Below are positions 8,361-20,000 of a DNA stretch of 64,000 bases, piece by piece. A program made the position numbers and the translations under genes. The DNA is taken from contig NC_064037.1 in assembly GCF_932526225.1 (NCBI RefSeq), positions 2,571,203 to 2,635,202 on the forward strand. The letters run 5' to 3'. Origin of the DNA: Nematostella vectensis (lineage: Eukaryota; Cnidaria; Anthozoa; Actiniaria; Edwardsiidae). The notes beneath the pieces were generated by a model. The model was not told where the DNA came from and did not search any database. It was given only the letters and a program-made list of their open reading frames with translations. Each line of letters starts with the position of its first letter. Within the stretch, counting starts at the first letter, position 1.

Positions 8361-9760
8361 GTAGTACTTGACCTTTGCATTGAAATTAATCTTACAAATC
8401 GGCTTTTTCCCTAGAAACCTCTTGGCAGAAGGTAAGAACTGACGTGCTTGAATACCTTTTACTTCAATTGAGCGTAAAGAAACTTTAAAACCCAAACAAA
8501 TTCTTCAAAGTTTGCCATTCCGGCAGGCGTTCTGAACTGAAGTCTGTACAAAATAGCAAATATTTTTCATTGTAATGTCTTTATTGACTTCCAGTAACTT
8601 CCAAGGATGAACCAAGACAATTATACTGCATCTGAGATTAGTATACAGCAAGGGTAGAGTTTATTTTCTGTGATTTTTCTCCTGTACAAACAGGTATGTG
8701 TATCTAATAAAGACGGCTGTCAAGAAAATCGCGTGTTATTTGAGCTCGACATGGGGTTGCGTTCGGCTTCATTATAATTCGGGAATTTGATTCCCCCAAT
8801 TTTTTATTTGCTGAATCGAAAGAAATAACACCAATGTTTGCTCAAAGTGCAAAATTTCTGCCAAAATCCATGTACCATCGGTTTTATAAGCCCCTAATTT
8901 AAGCTATTATTCAAGTCGATATTTTTTATGGACATGTTTAGACAGCAATAAAATATACTTTTTTTTGCCGGAAAAAGTAAAGAAACCACTCGATTTATAC
9001 CTTATCAACTCCTTTCTAAGGATCTGTATCGCTATTTTTAATTCCGCGTATATTTAAAGAATATTTTGCGATTTTTTACGAAAGGTGAAAAATGCCGCCA
9101 AATCGGCGATTTTATAGGCAAAATCGTAAATTCGGAATTTCTCGAAAAATATTTATTGTATGTAACTCAAACTTTTTAACCATGATAAGAGAACCAGGGG
9201 CTAACATTAAACCAATTTTGAGCGATTTCGAAATTTCTTATTTGGAACTCCTCAGTTGAATCTAAGGGACTGGTGCACTTAATAAGTATTCCACAAATTC
9301 AACATTGAATTTGATAGGAGATCGCTAGTAATAAACAAAGCCCTTATCCTCAAGGCCTGGCTTGATGTTGGCCAGATGTTGTTTTTCACGCCATCGCCAT
9401 GAGCAAGGTGTGTGGGTTCTGGAAAATGACCTTAATCTCGAGGGATTATTCCTTTCACTTGCTAAACCTTTAATATGCCCTTAACGTGAAAAAAGCATAA
9501 TAATTATTATAGGAGGAATAATAGTGGCTAATATTTTCTTATATTTGTACACCATTGCCAGAAAATTTGACTTACGATCCAATAATTTCATGTTCAGAAA
9601 CGGCTAAAGAATTTTTTTTGGTAATTTTAAGAAACAAAAACTCTTTGGCCAATCTAGAAAAAATAAAACTCGGCAATAGGCTTTTTTCACAACGCTCATG
9701 CACCGCGATGTTTGTGTGCGTTAAAGGGTAATTTTAAGGTTTTACAACGAAGCGTTTAAT
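8361..9760. other. Non-coding AT-rich DNA, no feature recognised
   Basis: No long open frame, tandem array or recognisable transposon end was found. If the ANKFY1 gene continues left of the window, this stretch belongs to its intron. Confidence 0.5.
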
Positions 9761-9839
9761 CATTGTCTACTTTGATGGTTGCCTTTACAGGCGGTACAAG
9801 GCGTTTTATGAGGAGGATAGCTCTTGATACTAATTTTCT

Positions 9840-10075
9840 CTCTGCTCTCACACGGCGTGCCTCGGTGGCACAGTTGGGATGCCTGTGGCTCTTATCACTG
9901 GGTTCCAGGCTCGACGAGGAGCTCTCAAAAGGATACACGTGTTCTAGGACTATGGCTTCTTGAAACTGTACAGAGCCGTAGCAGGGCTCCCTTTTTTTTT
10001 GGGGGGGGGGGGGGGAGGGGGAGGGATGGACGATACAGAAACATTAAGAAAATTCGTAGATGCCAAAGAACATGA
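9840..10075 (+). repeat. Dispersed repeat with G-tract, shared with 45470-45570 (inverted)
   Basis: 'cagagccgtagcagggctcc', a long G tract and 'gatacagaaacattaagaaaa' recur in reverse complement at 45470-45570, where the G tract appears as a C tract. The two loci therefore carry copies of one interspersed family; the family type is not recognised. Confidence 0.6.
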
Positions 10076-10297
10076 GTTTGATGGTGTACAGGCCACTGCT
10101 ATGAGGATTGTTCTTCGGGTTTTGCTTTCCTTCAATCTAAGCCGTGTTTTATGATGAGACATCAATTGTGCGGCTGCCGAAGCCGCATTATATATATATA
10201 TATATGATGCGTGAGTGCAGGCGTTCATATAACAGTGCTCAATACATGGGTGTAGAGCGGGATATATCTTGGTTTGTAGGAAAAAACATGCATATTT

Positions 10298-10712
10298 GAC
10301 ATAATTGACAGCCACAACAAACGCATAATCGCCTCATCAATAACAACCGAAGACGCCCCTACCTCCCTCGCCACCGCCAATAACAAAACATGCAACTGCA
10401 GACAAAAGAACGCGTGCCCCCTTGACGGAAACTGCCTCCAATCATCTGTTATCTACCAAGCTACTGTAACAAGAAAGGACAACAACACCTCCGAAACCTA
10501 CGTAGGACTAACCGAGAACGAATTCAAGACAAGATATAGAAACCACACCGCCTCATTCCGACACGCTAAACACAGAAACTCGACCGAACTAAGCAAGTAC
10601 ATATGGAGCCTTAAAGACAACGACATAGAACACTTTATTTCATGGAAAATCCTGACATCTCACTCCGCCTACAACAGCTCTAGCAAAAGATGTAATCTCT
10701 GCCTCAAAGAAA
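10298..10712 (+). pseudogene. Penelope-like retroelement C-terminal GIY-YIG endonuclease fragment
   Basis: Reading in the frame of codon 10379, the sequence encodes a zinc-like CNCRQKNACPLDGNC box, then the GIY-YIG core VIYQATV...ETYVGLTENEFKTRYRNH, then SELSKYIW-type helices (here TELSKYIWSLKDND) and a closing RCNLCLKEKL. This is the order found in the endonuclease domain of Penelope-like elements. No reverse transcriptase of the same element precedes it, so it is 5'-truncated. At about 10712 the sequence switches, within a few bases, to an unrelated LINE reading frame. The GIY-YIG frame meets a stop at about 10768, inside LINE-derived sequence. Confidence 0.8.
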
Positions 10713-12208
10713 AACTTAGCCGATATTCCGCTGCAAGACATACACATACCCGAGAACTTGCTTGTTTCTGATTACGAAGCCTATAGAGCGCTACGCTCAG
10801 TTCAAGCTAGAAAATCCGCCGGGCCTGACGGGGTCCCTAATGTAATCCTTAAGGAGTTTGCCTTTGAATTGGCTTCGGTTGTAAAAGACTTGTACAACAC
10901 CTCGCTACGCGAAGGGTTCTTACCCGCCTTATTGAAGTGTGCTGTCGTCCGCCCAGTACCCAAGCAATCAACTCCCCGTGATATCAAAGAGGACATCAGG
11001 CCGATATCTCTTACATCCCAGACAGCGAAAGTGATGGGGGGCTTTACACTGTCAAGAGTTCTCCCAACCATCCTAAGAGACATGGACCCTAAACAATTTG
11101 CTGTGGCCGAAAAGTGTACCAACCACGCCATTATATACATCTTGCATTTGGCTCTTGAGGCATTGGACAAGGGGAACTGTTGGGTCAGGCTATTTTTCGG
11201 TGACTTTAGGAAGGGCTTTGATCTCATAGACCATAAGATCTTATTGGACAAGCTCAAGCTTTTTGATATTCACCCATGTTTGCTCAGGTGGCTGGCAGCC
11301 TTCTTGCTTCATCACCTCTAATAAGCCTTAATGGGGGACTTCCCTAAGGAACAAGACTCAGTCCGCTATTATTTGCAGTAATGATAAACAGGCTAGTTTC
11401 CTTTTGGACGCCTAGAGCGAAATACGTTGACGACTTGACAATAATGGAGATTATACTTCGCAACTCTCCTTCTATTCTCAGTCATGTTGTAAACAGCATT
11501 AATTCGCTCGTAGTAACAACATGGCGCTTAATCCAAAGAAATGTAAGACTCTGCGGTTTGACTGTTTGCAATATAATAGCTACGAGTGTCCGCCCCTTTC
11601 AGTCGGTAGTACTACATTAGAAAGTGTCAAGTCCTTCAAGTTTCTAGGGGTTTTCATCTCGGAGGACCTCTCTTGGCAAAGGCAAACCGCAGATTATACG
11701 CCCTCAGAAAGCTTTAACGTTCTGGTGTAGCAGACAGTGAAATAATTCAAGTTTATTGTTGTCTAATTAGACCTATCATGGAGTACGCGTGCGCGGTCTT
11801 TGCCGAACTTCCTCAGTATCTTAGTCATGCATTAGAAAGAGTCCAGAAACGCGCTTTATCGATCGTCTTTCCTGGTACATCATACCAGGAGGCACTTGCC
11901 CTCGCAGGCCTCCCAACCCTAGCTAAGAGACGTTCTGAATCTTGTGAGAAACTCATAATGTCGTTAACGCCCAGTAACCCGCTGTACAACCTTGTAACGA
12001 ATCTTATAGATAGATTGAACTACACTTATAATTTAAGATCTCGTGCCAATGTAATTGTGAAACCAACCAACACTGACCGCTTTGGAAATTTCTGCACAAA
12101 CAAATTCGCCTTAAATGTATCGCTTTAATGTATTATGTAATGCTGACTATACCTTTAATTCAGATGTAATCTGCTACTGGTATAATAAACGTATTATTAT
12201 TATTATTA

Positions 12209-12299
<91 letters not shown>

Positions 12300-12310
12300 C
12301 ATTTACTTTA
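10713..12310 (+). pseudogene. 5'-truncated, decayed LINE (CR1/L2/Jockey-like) reverse transcriptase
   Basis: The frame at 10716-11321 has the RT fingers/palm signatures RKSAGPDGVPNVILKEF, DIRPISLTSQTAKV and GDFRKGFDLIDHKILLDKL (motif A with a catalytic Asp, although the usual AFD is altered to GFD). A stop interrupts the LP-GT motif near 11344. KYVDDLT, the YxDD active site, follows at about 11420, then MALNPKKCKT and FLGVFISEDLSW in another frame. The C-terminal region is YACAVFAELPQYLSHALERVQKRAL. At least one stop and two frame changes make it inactive. It ends in an (ATT)n run, as expected for a target-primed LINE 3' tail. Confidence 0.85.
12187..12303 (+). repeat. (ATT)n microsatellite, LINE 3' tail
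   Basis: About 38 near-perfect ATT/ATC units directly follow the LINE C-terminal region and an aataaa-like end. A simple-repeat 3' tail is typical of CR1/L2-like LINEs. Confidence 0.95.
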
Positions 12311-12533
12311 CATAACGCCAGCGAAAGTAGCTCATGCCCATAGAATTGGGCAAAGCCACAAGAGCCGTATAGGCAAAAACAAACTGACTAGGCGGTTTCA
12401 AACATTTCTGGATCAAATTGGAATGCACCAGGCTCCGTCTTAGGGCTAACATGATTGTTACTGTTGTTAATTATAATAAAAAGTTCTTACGTATAATTAC
12501 AGCCCGATTTACGCTAATTTAGGGGTGAAAATA

Positions 12534-12617
12534 GCGAAACCTCTACTAAGCGGTCAACCTCTATTAAGCGGTCACTAAGCTAAGTCCCGAAGGTGACCGC
12601 TTAATAGAGGTTCGACT
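12534..12617. repeat. Hairpin repeat with ACCGCTTAATAGAGGTT arms
   Basis: 'aacctctattaagcggtcac' is followed, after a ~17-bp loop, by 'gtgaccgcttaatagaggtt', an almost perfect inverted repeat. A second partial copy of the left arm (aacctctactaagcggtc) precedes it. It resembles a small foldback element. Confidence 0.75.
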
Positions 12618-12618
12618 G

Positions 12619-13050
12619 TATCACCAAATGCTCTTATTCATCCATCCCTCCCCCACTCTAACCCTTGATATTATCACCAAATGCTCTTATTCACCCACCC
12701 CACCCCCCACTCTAACCCTTGATATTATCACCAAATGCTCTTATTCACCCACCCCTCCCCCACTCTAACCCTTGATATTATCACCAAATGCTCTTATTCA
12801 CCCACCCCACCCCCCACTCTAACCCTTGATATTATCACCAAATGCTCTTATTCACCCACCCCTCCCCCACTCTAACCCTTGATATTATCACCAAATGCTC
12901 TTATTCACCCATCCCTCCCCCACCGTAACCCTTGATGTTATCACCAAATGCTCTTATTCACCCATCCCTCCCCCACCGTAACCGTTGATATTATCACCAA
13001 ATGCTCTTATTCACCCATCCCTCTCCCACTCTAACCCTTGACATTATCAC
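12619..13050 (+). repeat. 53-bp minisatellite, 8 units, adjoining the ANKFY1 exon 14 donor region
   Basis: Units start at 12619, 12672, 12726, 12779, 12833, 12886, 12939 and 12992, each 53-54 bp, beginning TATCACCAAATGCTCTTATT and ending in a C-rich stretch plus ACCCTTGATAT. The array is interrupted at 13051-14037 by an inserted element and resumes at 14038 with CATTATCACCAAATGCTCTTAC, which is the reverse complement of the exon 14 splice donor and first intron bases. Thus the unit core derives from about intron position +3 to +20. Confidence 0.95.
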
Positions 13051-14037
13051 TAACCTGAGTATCAGGCCCTCCTATGTTTATATCGCGCCGACGAGAAACA
13101 AGACAAGGGCCTGATACAAGTACTGTTCAAATCGCATGTTCTCATGCCGGATTCCGGCATGGCTCCTGATTGGTCAAAAAAACAAAGGGCACTCGGCGCT
13201 GATTGGGCTGGGCGGCCTTCAAAAGTGCTTTTGACCTGGCGTTAGCAGAATCAGAGAAATCGTTTTCTATAACATTTTTTAAAAATGTATTTTCTTCTCC
13301 TCATTTTCTTCGGAAAAATTCCGCCTGATACTCAGGTTAGATATTCAAATGCATTGCCCATGCCGGTCATTGCTTGTGTTTATTTCTCATTGGTATCGTT
13401 TTTCGAAGCAAAGATCCACTAGTTATATCAAAGGCGCTGGATGTCATAGAAGCTGCTTGATACTAAGGACATTTTATGTAGTAGCTATCGAATTTTCAAC
13501 AGACCAGGCGCCGAATATTTGAGAAATTTGTCTGTGAGAACACGAAAAATGCTTGGGGTTGTTTGCGCCACGTCCCGCGAGTTGTTGATTGAGTGAGCTT
13601 ATCAAATAATGGCATTTGTGTTCAAGCAGTGGTTTGTCTATTTAGAGGGAAAAGCCCGTAGTAAATTGGTGATGTTAAATCCTGTATTAATGTGTGGATC
13701 TGCAGTCATATACTTAAATCGTAAATCTCCTGGGCCGTTAACTATCGTTGTGTTTCAAATAATTTAGCATAAATTTACCCTCACCGGGGATCGTCGTTAC
13801 TAAAATTATTACCCTTGCATGTAACACCAATGTTTTTTTTTTTACATAAAATGCTGTTTATAATTTGATTTGGGCATTTAATTGTGCCACCACGCGAGTC
13901 ATTGGAAAATTGACAGCCGACGTATTTCGACAGTGGCCTGAAAGGGGCGGCAGGCGTCGCGTCTAGTGTTTGTGTCAGGCGTACTTTTATTTTCCCTCTC
14001 CAACTTTTGAAAAATAAAATCGCCTGATACTCAGGCT
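13051..14037. mobile_element. ~1-kb inverted-repeat element inserted in the 53-bp minisatellite
   Basis: The left end is TAACCTGAGTATCAGGC (13051-13067) and the right end is GCCTGATACTCAGGCT (14022-14037), an inverted pair. ACATTATCAC flanks both sides (13041-13050 and 14038-14047). Because other array units have AT or GT at the second and third bases of this word, the shared AC supports a genuine target duplication of about 8-10 bp, as in hAT or Mutator-type elements. A third terminus-like copy, GCCTGATACTCAGGTTA, is internal at 13323-13339. No transposase frame is present, so the element is non-autonomous. Confidence 0.75.
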
Positions 14038-14060
14038 ACATTATCACCAAATGCTCTTAC

Positions 14061-17000
14061 TTGCTATTGATATTCGCTCCGTGCTCCAACAAGAACAGCG
14101 CCGCGCTGTTATCTGCTCTCTTGATAGCCTTGTGTAGAAGGGTCAGACCGCTAGAGGTCTGGGCATCAATTCTCGCCCCAGCCTCCAGCAGGCGCGCGGC
14201 CACTCCGTACTGTGCGGTCCAAAGGCCGAGTTCTAGCGCCGATTGTTCTTCTGAGTCGCATACATTGAAGTCAGGGACAATGTTGAGACGGCCACCTCGA
14301 CCAAGACTTCCTAGAAACCATAAAACGTATCACCTGACATACGTAACACAACCCAAACCCAATTTCGCGAATTCCACCAAGACATCACGTGACATTTTCG
14401 GTGGCAAACGCGCTCCGACTCTCGGCAACAAAATGACGACAACAAAAAGCTTCTATGTCAAAAAAGGCTTATTTTCATCGAAATGTCTTTCGTATATTTC
14501 TAGTGTGACGGCGGCAAGCATTTCTGTGTTTATTTTGGCTTGAGTTTGCAACTCAAAAAGTCAGGTGATGAAAGTCGCCTATTCAAGCACCTCTCCTGTC
14601 AGGAGCCTGCTAGGAGCCAAGTATCGTTGGTCCTTCTATCTTCTACAGGACTGGCGCAAGGGCATATTCAAGCAGCTTTTTAACTTGTTAGCTTGTGAAC
14701 ATTCATGGACACCGTTAGACTACTGTATCTTTCACGACCGAGACCTTATTCTACTGAATAGGGTCACGTCATTTTGTCACCTTAGAAAAATGCCAATTGT
14801 GGGAGAGCATCCCTTTTGATCGGCTTTTGCGACATTTTTATTTGGACTTGGTAAAAAAAAAGTATAACATTTTCGATGGCTGTATATTTTGTCGTATTGA
14901 AGAATAAGAAATGCTTGTGTAGTCTTCTCACCCTGGTGTTCTATGAAGCAGTTGACCACACCCTCGTGTTTCTCTGTGACCGCCATATGCAGGGGGGTCC
15001 TGCCATGGCAATCTCTTATCACCCCCCTGGAAAAGGGGTCCTCGTACAAACGATGGTCTTCTATAAGCTTTTTTATTTCCTCCTCGGTGGGGTCGGGGAG
15101 GTTTTGCTCGGGTTGCGTCTCTTTTTCAGATTCCTCGTCAGACTTTTCTTCGCTCTCTGGAGGAGATAACAATAACAATAACAATAATAATAACAACAAC
15201 AACAAGACTAACACTAACGACAGCGACAACAACAACAATAACAATAACAACAGCAACCGCAACAACAACAAGCTAACCAAATACTGGGAATAAATCAGCA
15301 CAAGGTTGAAATGGTATGTTTAACGCTTATGTGAAAAAGACTAGTTTCGCCGGCGTTTCTAGCATTAGCCCCGCGTCGGAGGAAGGGCTAACGAGGCAAG
15401 GTCTCATGCTCGAAAGGTTTATCGTAAGAAATACCATTTTAACCATGTGTCCCTAAGACCCTGTCCCCACGTATACGTTTTCGTTTGAAAACGCAACCTT
15501 TTTCAAAAAGATCCATCCCCACGAAAACACAGAAACGATACAAAAACGATAACAAGCTCTACAGCGCATGCGCACTCGCGCGCCAAATGGACTGGACCTG
15601 AGTTATCACGCCATCGTTTTCGAAAGGTTCCGTTTTCGTCCGTCCCCACAGCACCGAAAGGGTATCGTTTTCAATTTTTTCAACTCTGGAGATCGTTTTC
15701 AAATCGTTCCGTTTTCGATCATCGTTTTCGCGTTTCCGTGTGGACGATAACCGTATCCGTAACAATAAGGTTGCGTTTTCAAACGAAAACGGATACGTGG
15801 GGACGGGGTTTAATTCCATCACGTCTACGCAGACCACCAAGTGGAAAAAACGGTATCTACATACGCGCTCCTAAATCTTCTTCGAAAGGGTTCAAGCCAC
15901 CGGCTGCCACACCAGTTGCTGCCCTGATATCATCCATAAACGGGTTCCCTGTGTCTGAGCCGAAAGATAAACTTTGGTCAGCAGATTCGTCAAACGGGCT
16001 ACCCAGGTCTTCCTCGAAGGGATTGGTCTTGACCACTGGAGTATTTACTGCGGGCGCTTGTTTGCTTTTGCTTTGTTTCAAGGTTTCCTTTTTGTTTTTC
16101 TTTTCTTTCTCTTTGGTATGTTGTCTTGCTAGCTCGGCTGCGTTTGCTCTTTGCATGTCTTTGAATTTCTCGATGGCTTTTGATCTGGCTATCTTTTTGG
16201 CGTTTTCTCGCTGGACGGCCCGTTCGCGCGCTCTGAGTCGCGTCTCGTCGGTCTCTGTCGTTTGTACGTTCGGATTTGCTCCGCTGAAAATATGAAGATG
16301 ATGCAATAAACTATTAAAAAGAACAAAAGCAACTCCTCCCCCTAACGCCGAGAGAGGTTAACCAATTTTTTACATTTCAGTCATCAATAAAATCCGCTTG
16401 AATCCGTTTGAAATAAGGGACTTGCACAAGGAAATCACACGACTATATGGGTGGCAAGATAACCCGAACAAACACAGAAATGGCTCCGACTATCACGTCA
16501 GAGAGCGACGAAAAGCCGCAATCTTTTAATTAAAGTAGGCCCTTTCTGACATAAAAATCGCAAACCGCAAAAAAGTCGAAGCACGGGGGACTTTGCCACC
16601 AAATAAAGTCACATGATTTCTAAGCGCAAGTTGCTTATTATGAAAGTAATTAAACCCGCAATACAGACGACACTATCCTATTCCATATAATAATCTGAGA
16701 AAATAGGATATTTTAACATTCAAAATAAAGCTCAAATTCACGTGAATAGTTCACCCTTACCTTCCCCACACCCCTAATACCACTTACTTGTTGAGGAGCT
16801 CAGCCACAAGTCGTACCAGTCCCCTTCGGGCGGCAACGTGGAGCGGCGTCTCGCCAGCTTTGTTCACGTGGTCAGGCTGGGCACCGTGGCCCGCGAGAAA
16901 GAGCCCCGCCTCCTCTTGCCCCGAGGCGGCCGCCAGGTGCAGAAGCGAGTCTCCTGGAACGACGATGGTATCCCAAATATAAACACAACTGAATGTCACA

Positions 17001-20000
17001 GGCTATAGCCACCATTGTACTAATTATGCTAAACAGCCGCTTTCAGTTCATGCGTGACGCCAAGAGAACATGATATAAGAGAACGAATCCCCGTGGCCCA
17101 TGATAACGTCCAAGAAAGCTATTTTTAGATTGCGCGAGCTTGTCAATCATAGCATCCATACATGGTTCGTCGCGCCATATTTGGTTATGGGCACCACGAG
17201 CTAGTACAATTTTACACCAAATTTTTTCCCTCTACACTTCTTTACTTCGTTCGCTACCTGTTATTATCCTTTTAGCTTCTCTTCAAGGCTCATGATCACA
17301 ATGCTACCCATGGGGTGGTGTTCTGTTATCTGTTAAGTTATCTAATGTTCAGTTATCTAAATGTTATATAAATAATTGAACGGGGAGACGTCGGGGAGAC
17401 GGTGAATTTGGAGTTCATTCAAGATGCATCGTGCAGACTCCTAAAAAGTTTTTTTTCTCTGCAATTCGGTGAGATAAAAATACCTAGGCATTCTCAGAGC
17501 CTATGTTATGTATTTTAACACAAGAAGGCCTTTATTTTTCTTTGATTTATAACATTTTTAGATGAATGAACTTCAATTTTTCACGCACATGTTCAGAAAT
17601 CATGTCACTCAAGAAACCCTTGTCACTGCACAGGTAGCCCAGACAATGGTTTTGAAGCTTGTTCGTAGCTTGTCATACACATAAAACTGACAACAAGGCA
17701 TGTTCTAAGTTTTAAGGCAATTTTATTGGCAATGTTTCACAAAAAATCGCGACTTCAATCCACTCGTTTTACCTTTAAGAATAACAGCCGATTCCAAGCT
17801 ACGAACAAGCTTCAAAACCATTGCCTGGGCTACCTGTGGTCACTGGAATCACTTCATTATAAAGACTTGAAATCTTTTATTCGTAATATCGGTGTGAATA
17901 TAATGGTATTAAGTTCTGGATGTATCTTTTTCGTTAAAAGGGAATTGGAAGGGAATTGTGTTTTGTAAACACAGATTTATGATTGATTGTTGTGTTATAA
18001 TTTGCGAATCAGCAGTTAAAACTTTTACTGGGAAAATTGATTCCAGAGCCTAAAATCACGCACTTTATGCATTTCAATGTCCCAGAAACGGTTGATTGGC
18101 TCCAGCGTACTCTATGGAAGATAATTTTTACAGCGTTCGTAAAAAAAAAGGAAGGTATTTTCGGTCAAAAAGATTTCCGAAACATCCTTTGCCGGATCAC
18201 ATTGCTCAAGATGTGATCGCGCGTAAGACTCATGTTGCTAGGAGACGTATCTAAAAATAACTGCTTATTCTAAAAATAGTTTTTACGGACGTCAACATTG
18301 GAACATACCCTAATACGGGGGATTCGTTCTCTTACATCATGGTCTCTTGGTGACGCTGAGAGCAGCTGGAAGCATACTTCCATCTTACGGAAGGATTTGC
18401 CATCTTTAATCTCCCGTCTGATCCTACGAGCCCCTCCCCTCCCCCCCATGGGGACCAGAAATCTATCATTTCCTGGTTTAATCTCTAGGGACGCAACATG
18501 ATCTGCCAAGTGCAACGGCAGACCGCTGGAGAGAGATAGTGCGGGCCATTCTCAGCTGAGGCCGAAGGACTGTAATGATTATATTTTTATTGTACTTTTT
18601 GCCTCTACTGGAGCGGCCAGAGAATATGTTGATTGTGTTGCGGTTCCATTGTGTTAATTGTATTGCGGTTCCAGTGTATACGCACCTGTGACGGTATTGA
18701 CCGCGTCTGCACTTGCCCCGTGTTTGACTAGCTTAGCAGCCAGGCTCTCCTCGTCCATTGAATCAAACGAGTCACATGACAGCGCCAGCCAGAGGGGGAC
18801 TCGGCCCTGGTTGTCACGCAACTCAAGGTTCAACCTGAATTATGCAGAATTATCACACTTCGCAACAGACGCTTTCCATAAAAATATTCAGACTCTAACA
18901 GAGTAAGATACAAAATGAGAAGGGATAGTGTTCTTGCGCTCATTATTTTATGTCTTCGCCAATGAATATAACAGAATTTACCTTACATTCGAGAACAGAT
19001 CGTAGGATTATAGACCACCTTATTTCCAACTAAAATGTAATATGTTATTCGAAAGGAATGTTTCTACCGTTTTGCTTGAATCCTACGAAGAACCGTGGCT
19101 GCGCGAAAGACTAAGTAAATCGAAGCAATTTTGACACAAGAAACCAGCTGCGATGGCGCAACAACAGAACGCACTTGGCTGTAATGCTACGAAATTGGTG
19201 AAATGTAGTAGTAAATTGCTCCAAATTATTTCAGTCAACGCAATGTTAGATGCGAAAAATAGGCCTATATGACAAAAAAAAACACTGCCCGCCGAAAAAC
19301 CCGAAAGTGCGATAAATGAACGCCGACGGGGGACGAAAATCCGAAAGTGCGACGAAAAAAAGCCGACAAACAGGCGAATGGCGAAGTCTCTTGCACCAGG
19401 CAACAAAAATCCCGACTTACTTGGATCTGTTGAGAAGTACGTTCATCACTTTGTCGTTTTTCGCTTCTATGGCTCGATGTAGCGGCGTTCTGGAGGAAAT
19501 AGGAAAGTTGAGTCAAGTAAGACTGAAAAGTTTTAGATCCATCAAAGGGCTTGAAATAAAAAAAAATGGGACGTTCATTGAAACGATATAATATAAAAAT
19601 AAAACAGCAAAAGCAAAAAAAGATATGATATGATCATAAAATAAAGTGTAAATAGAATTATATAAATCCCCCCAATCCTTTATCAGCAAAAATCAAACAT
19701 AACTGAATCCATTAAACAACCTTTTGTTCTTCTAAAATGTTTTGCAAACGTTGGAAAGGGAATTTGATCTATACATAATAATAAAAGACACATGCTAAAA
19801 TTTACCTAAGTAAGTTTATCTCAGAAGACATCAAAGCATGGCTTTCAAAACAAACAAGGCATCCCATTGATCCCGCAACGCTAGAGATGAACCCAAAGCT
19901 TCTAAGCCATCCGTCAAAGACGTTTGAAATCCTTATTGACTTAATGGACTAAGTGACACTTTGGGCTCTTACTTGAGCCAACTGAGCGCACGGCAAATCC

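Larger units (their letters stand above)
14932..16283 (-). other. ANKFY1: ANKFY1 exons 12-13: charged insert with NPF and DPF endocytic motifs
   Basis: Exon 12 (16283-15865) encodes a ~140-residue Arg/Lys/Glu-rich helical segment, then three Asn-Pro-Phe motifs in acidic context: NPFEEDLGSPFDE, GNPFMDD and NPFEEDLGA. Exon 13 begins with an acidic run and holds EDPFSRG. NPF is the EH-domain ligand and DPF binds AP-2 ear domains in established endocytic biology. In human rabankyrin-5, as I recall it, one NPFED motif sits in an earlier inter-repeat linker, the counterpart of exon 10 here, which lacks NPF. The motif has apparently moved and multiplied. Confidence 0.75.

Noticed and set aside
10802..11257. 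Minus-strand 151-codon frame
   Set aside because: Antisense shadow of the LINE reverse transcriptase.
12115..12315. Poly-isoleucine frame
   Set aside because: Translation of the (ATT)n LINE tail.
14777..15301. Minus-strand 174-codon frame starting with a leucine-rich, membrane-like segment
   Set aside because: The leucines are the translated microsatellite of intron 13. Only 15156-14932 is coding, as ANKFY1 exon 13.
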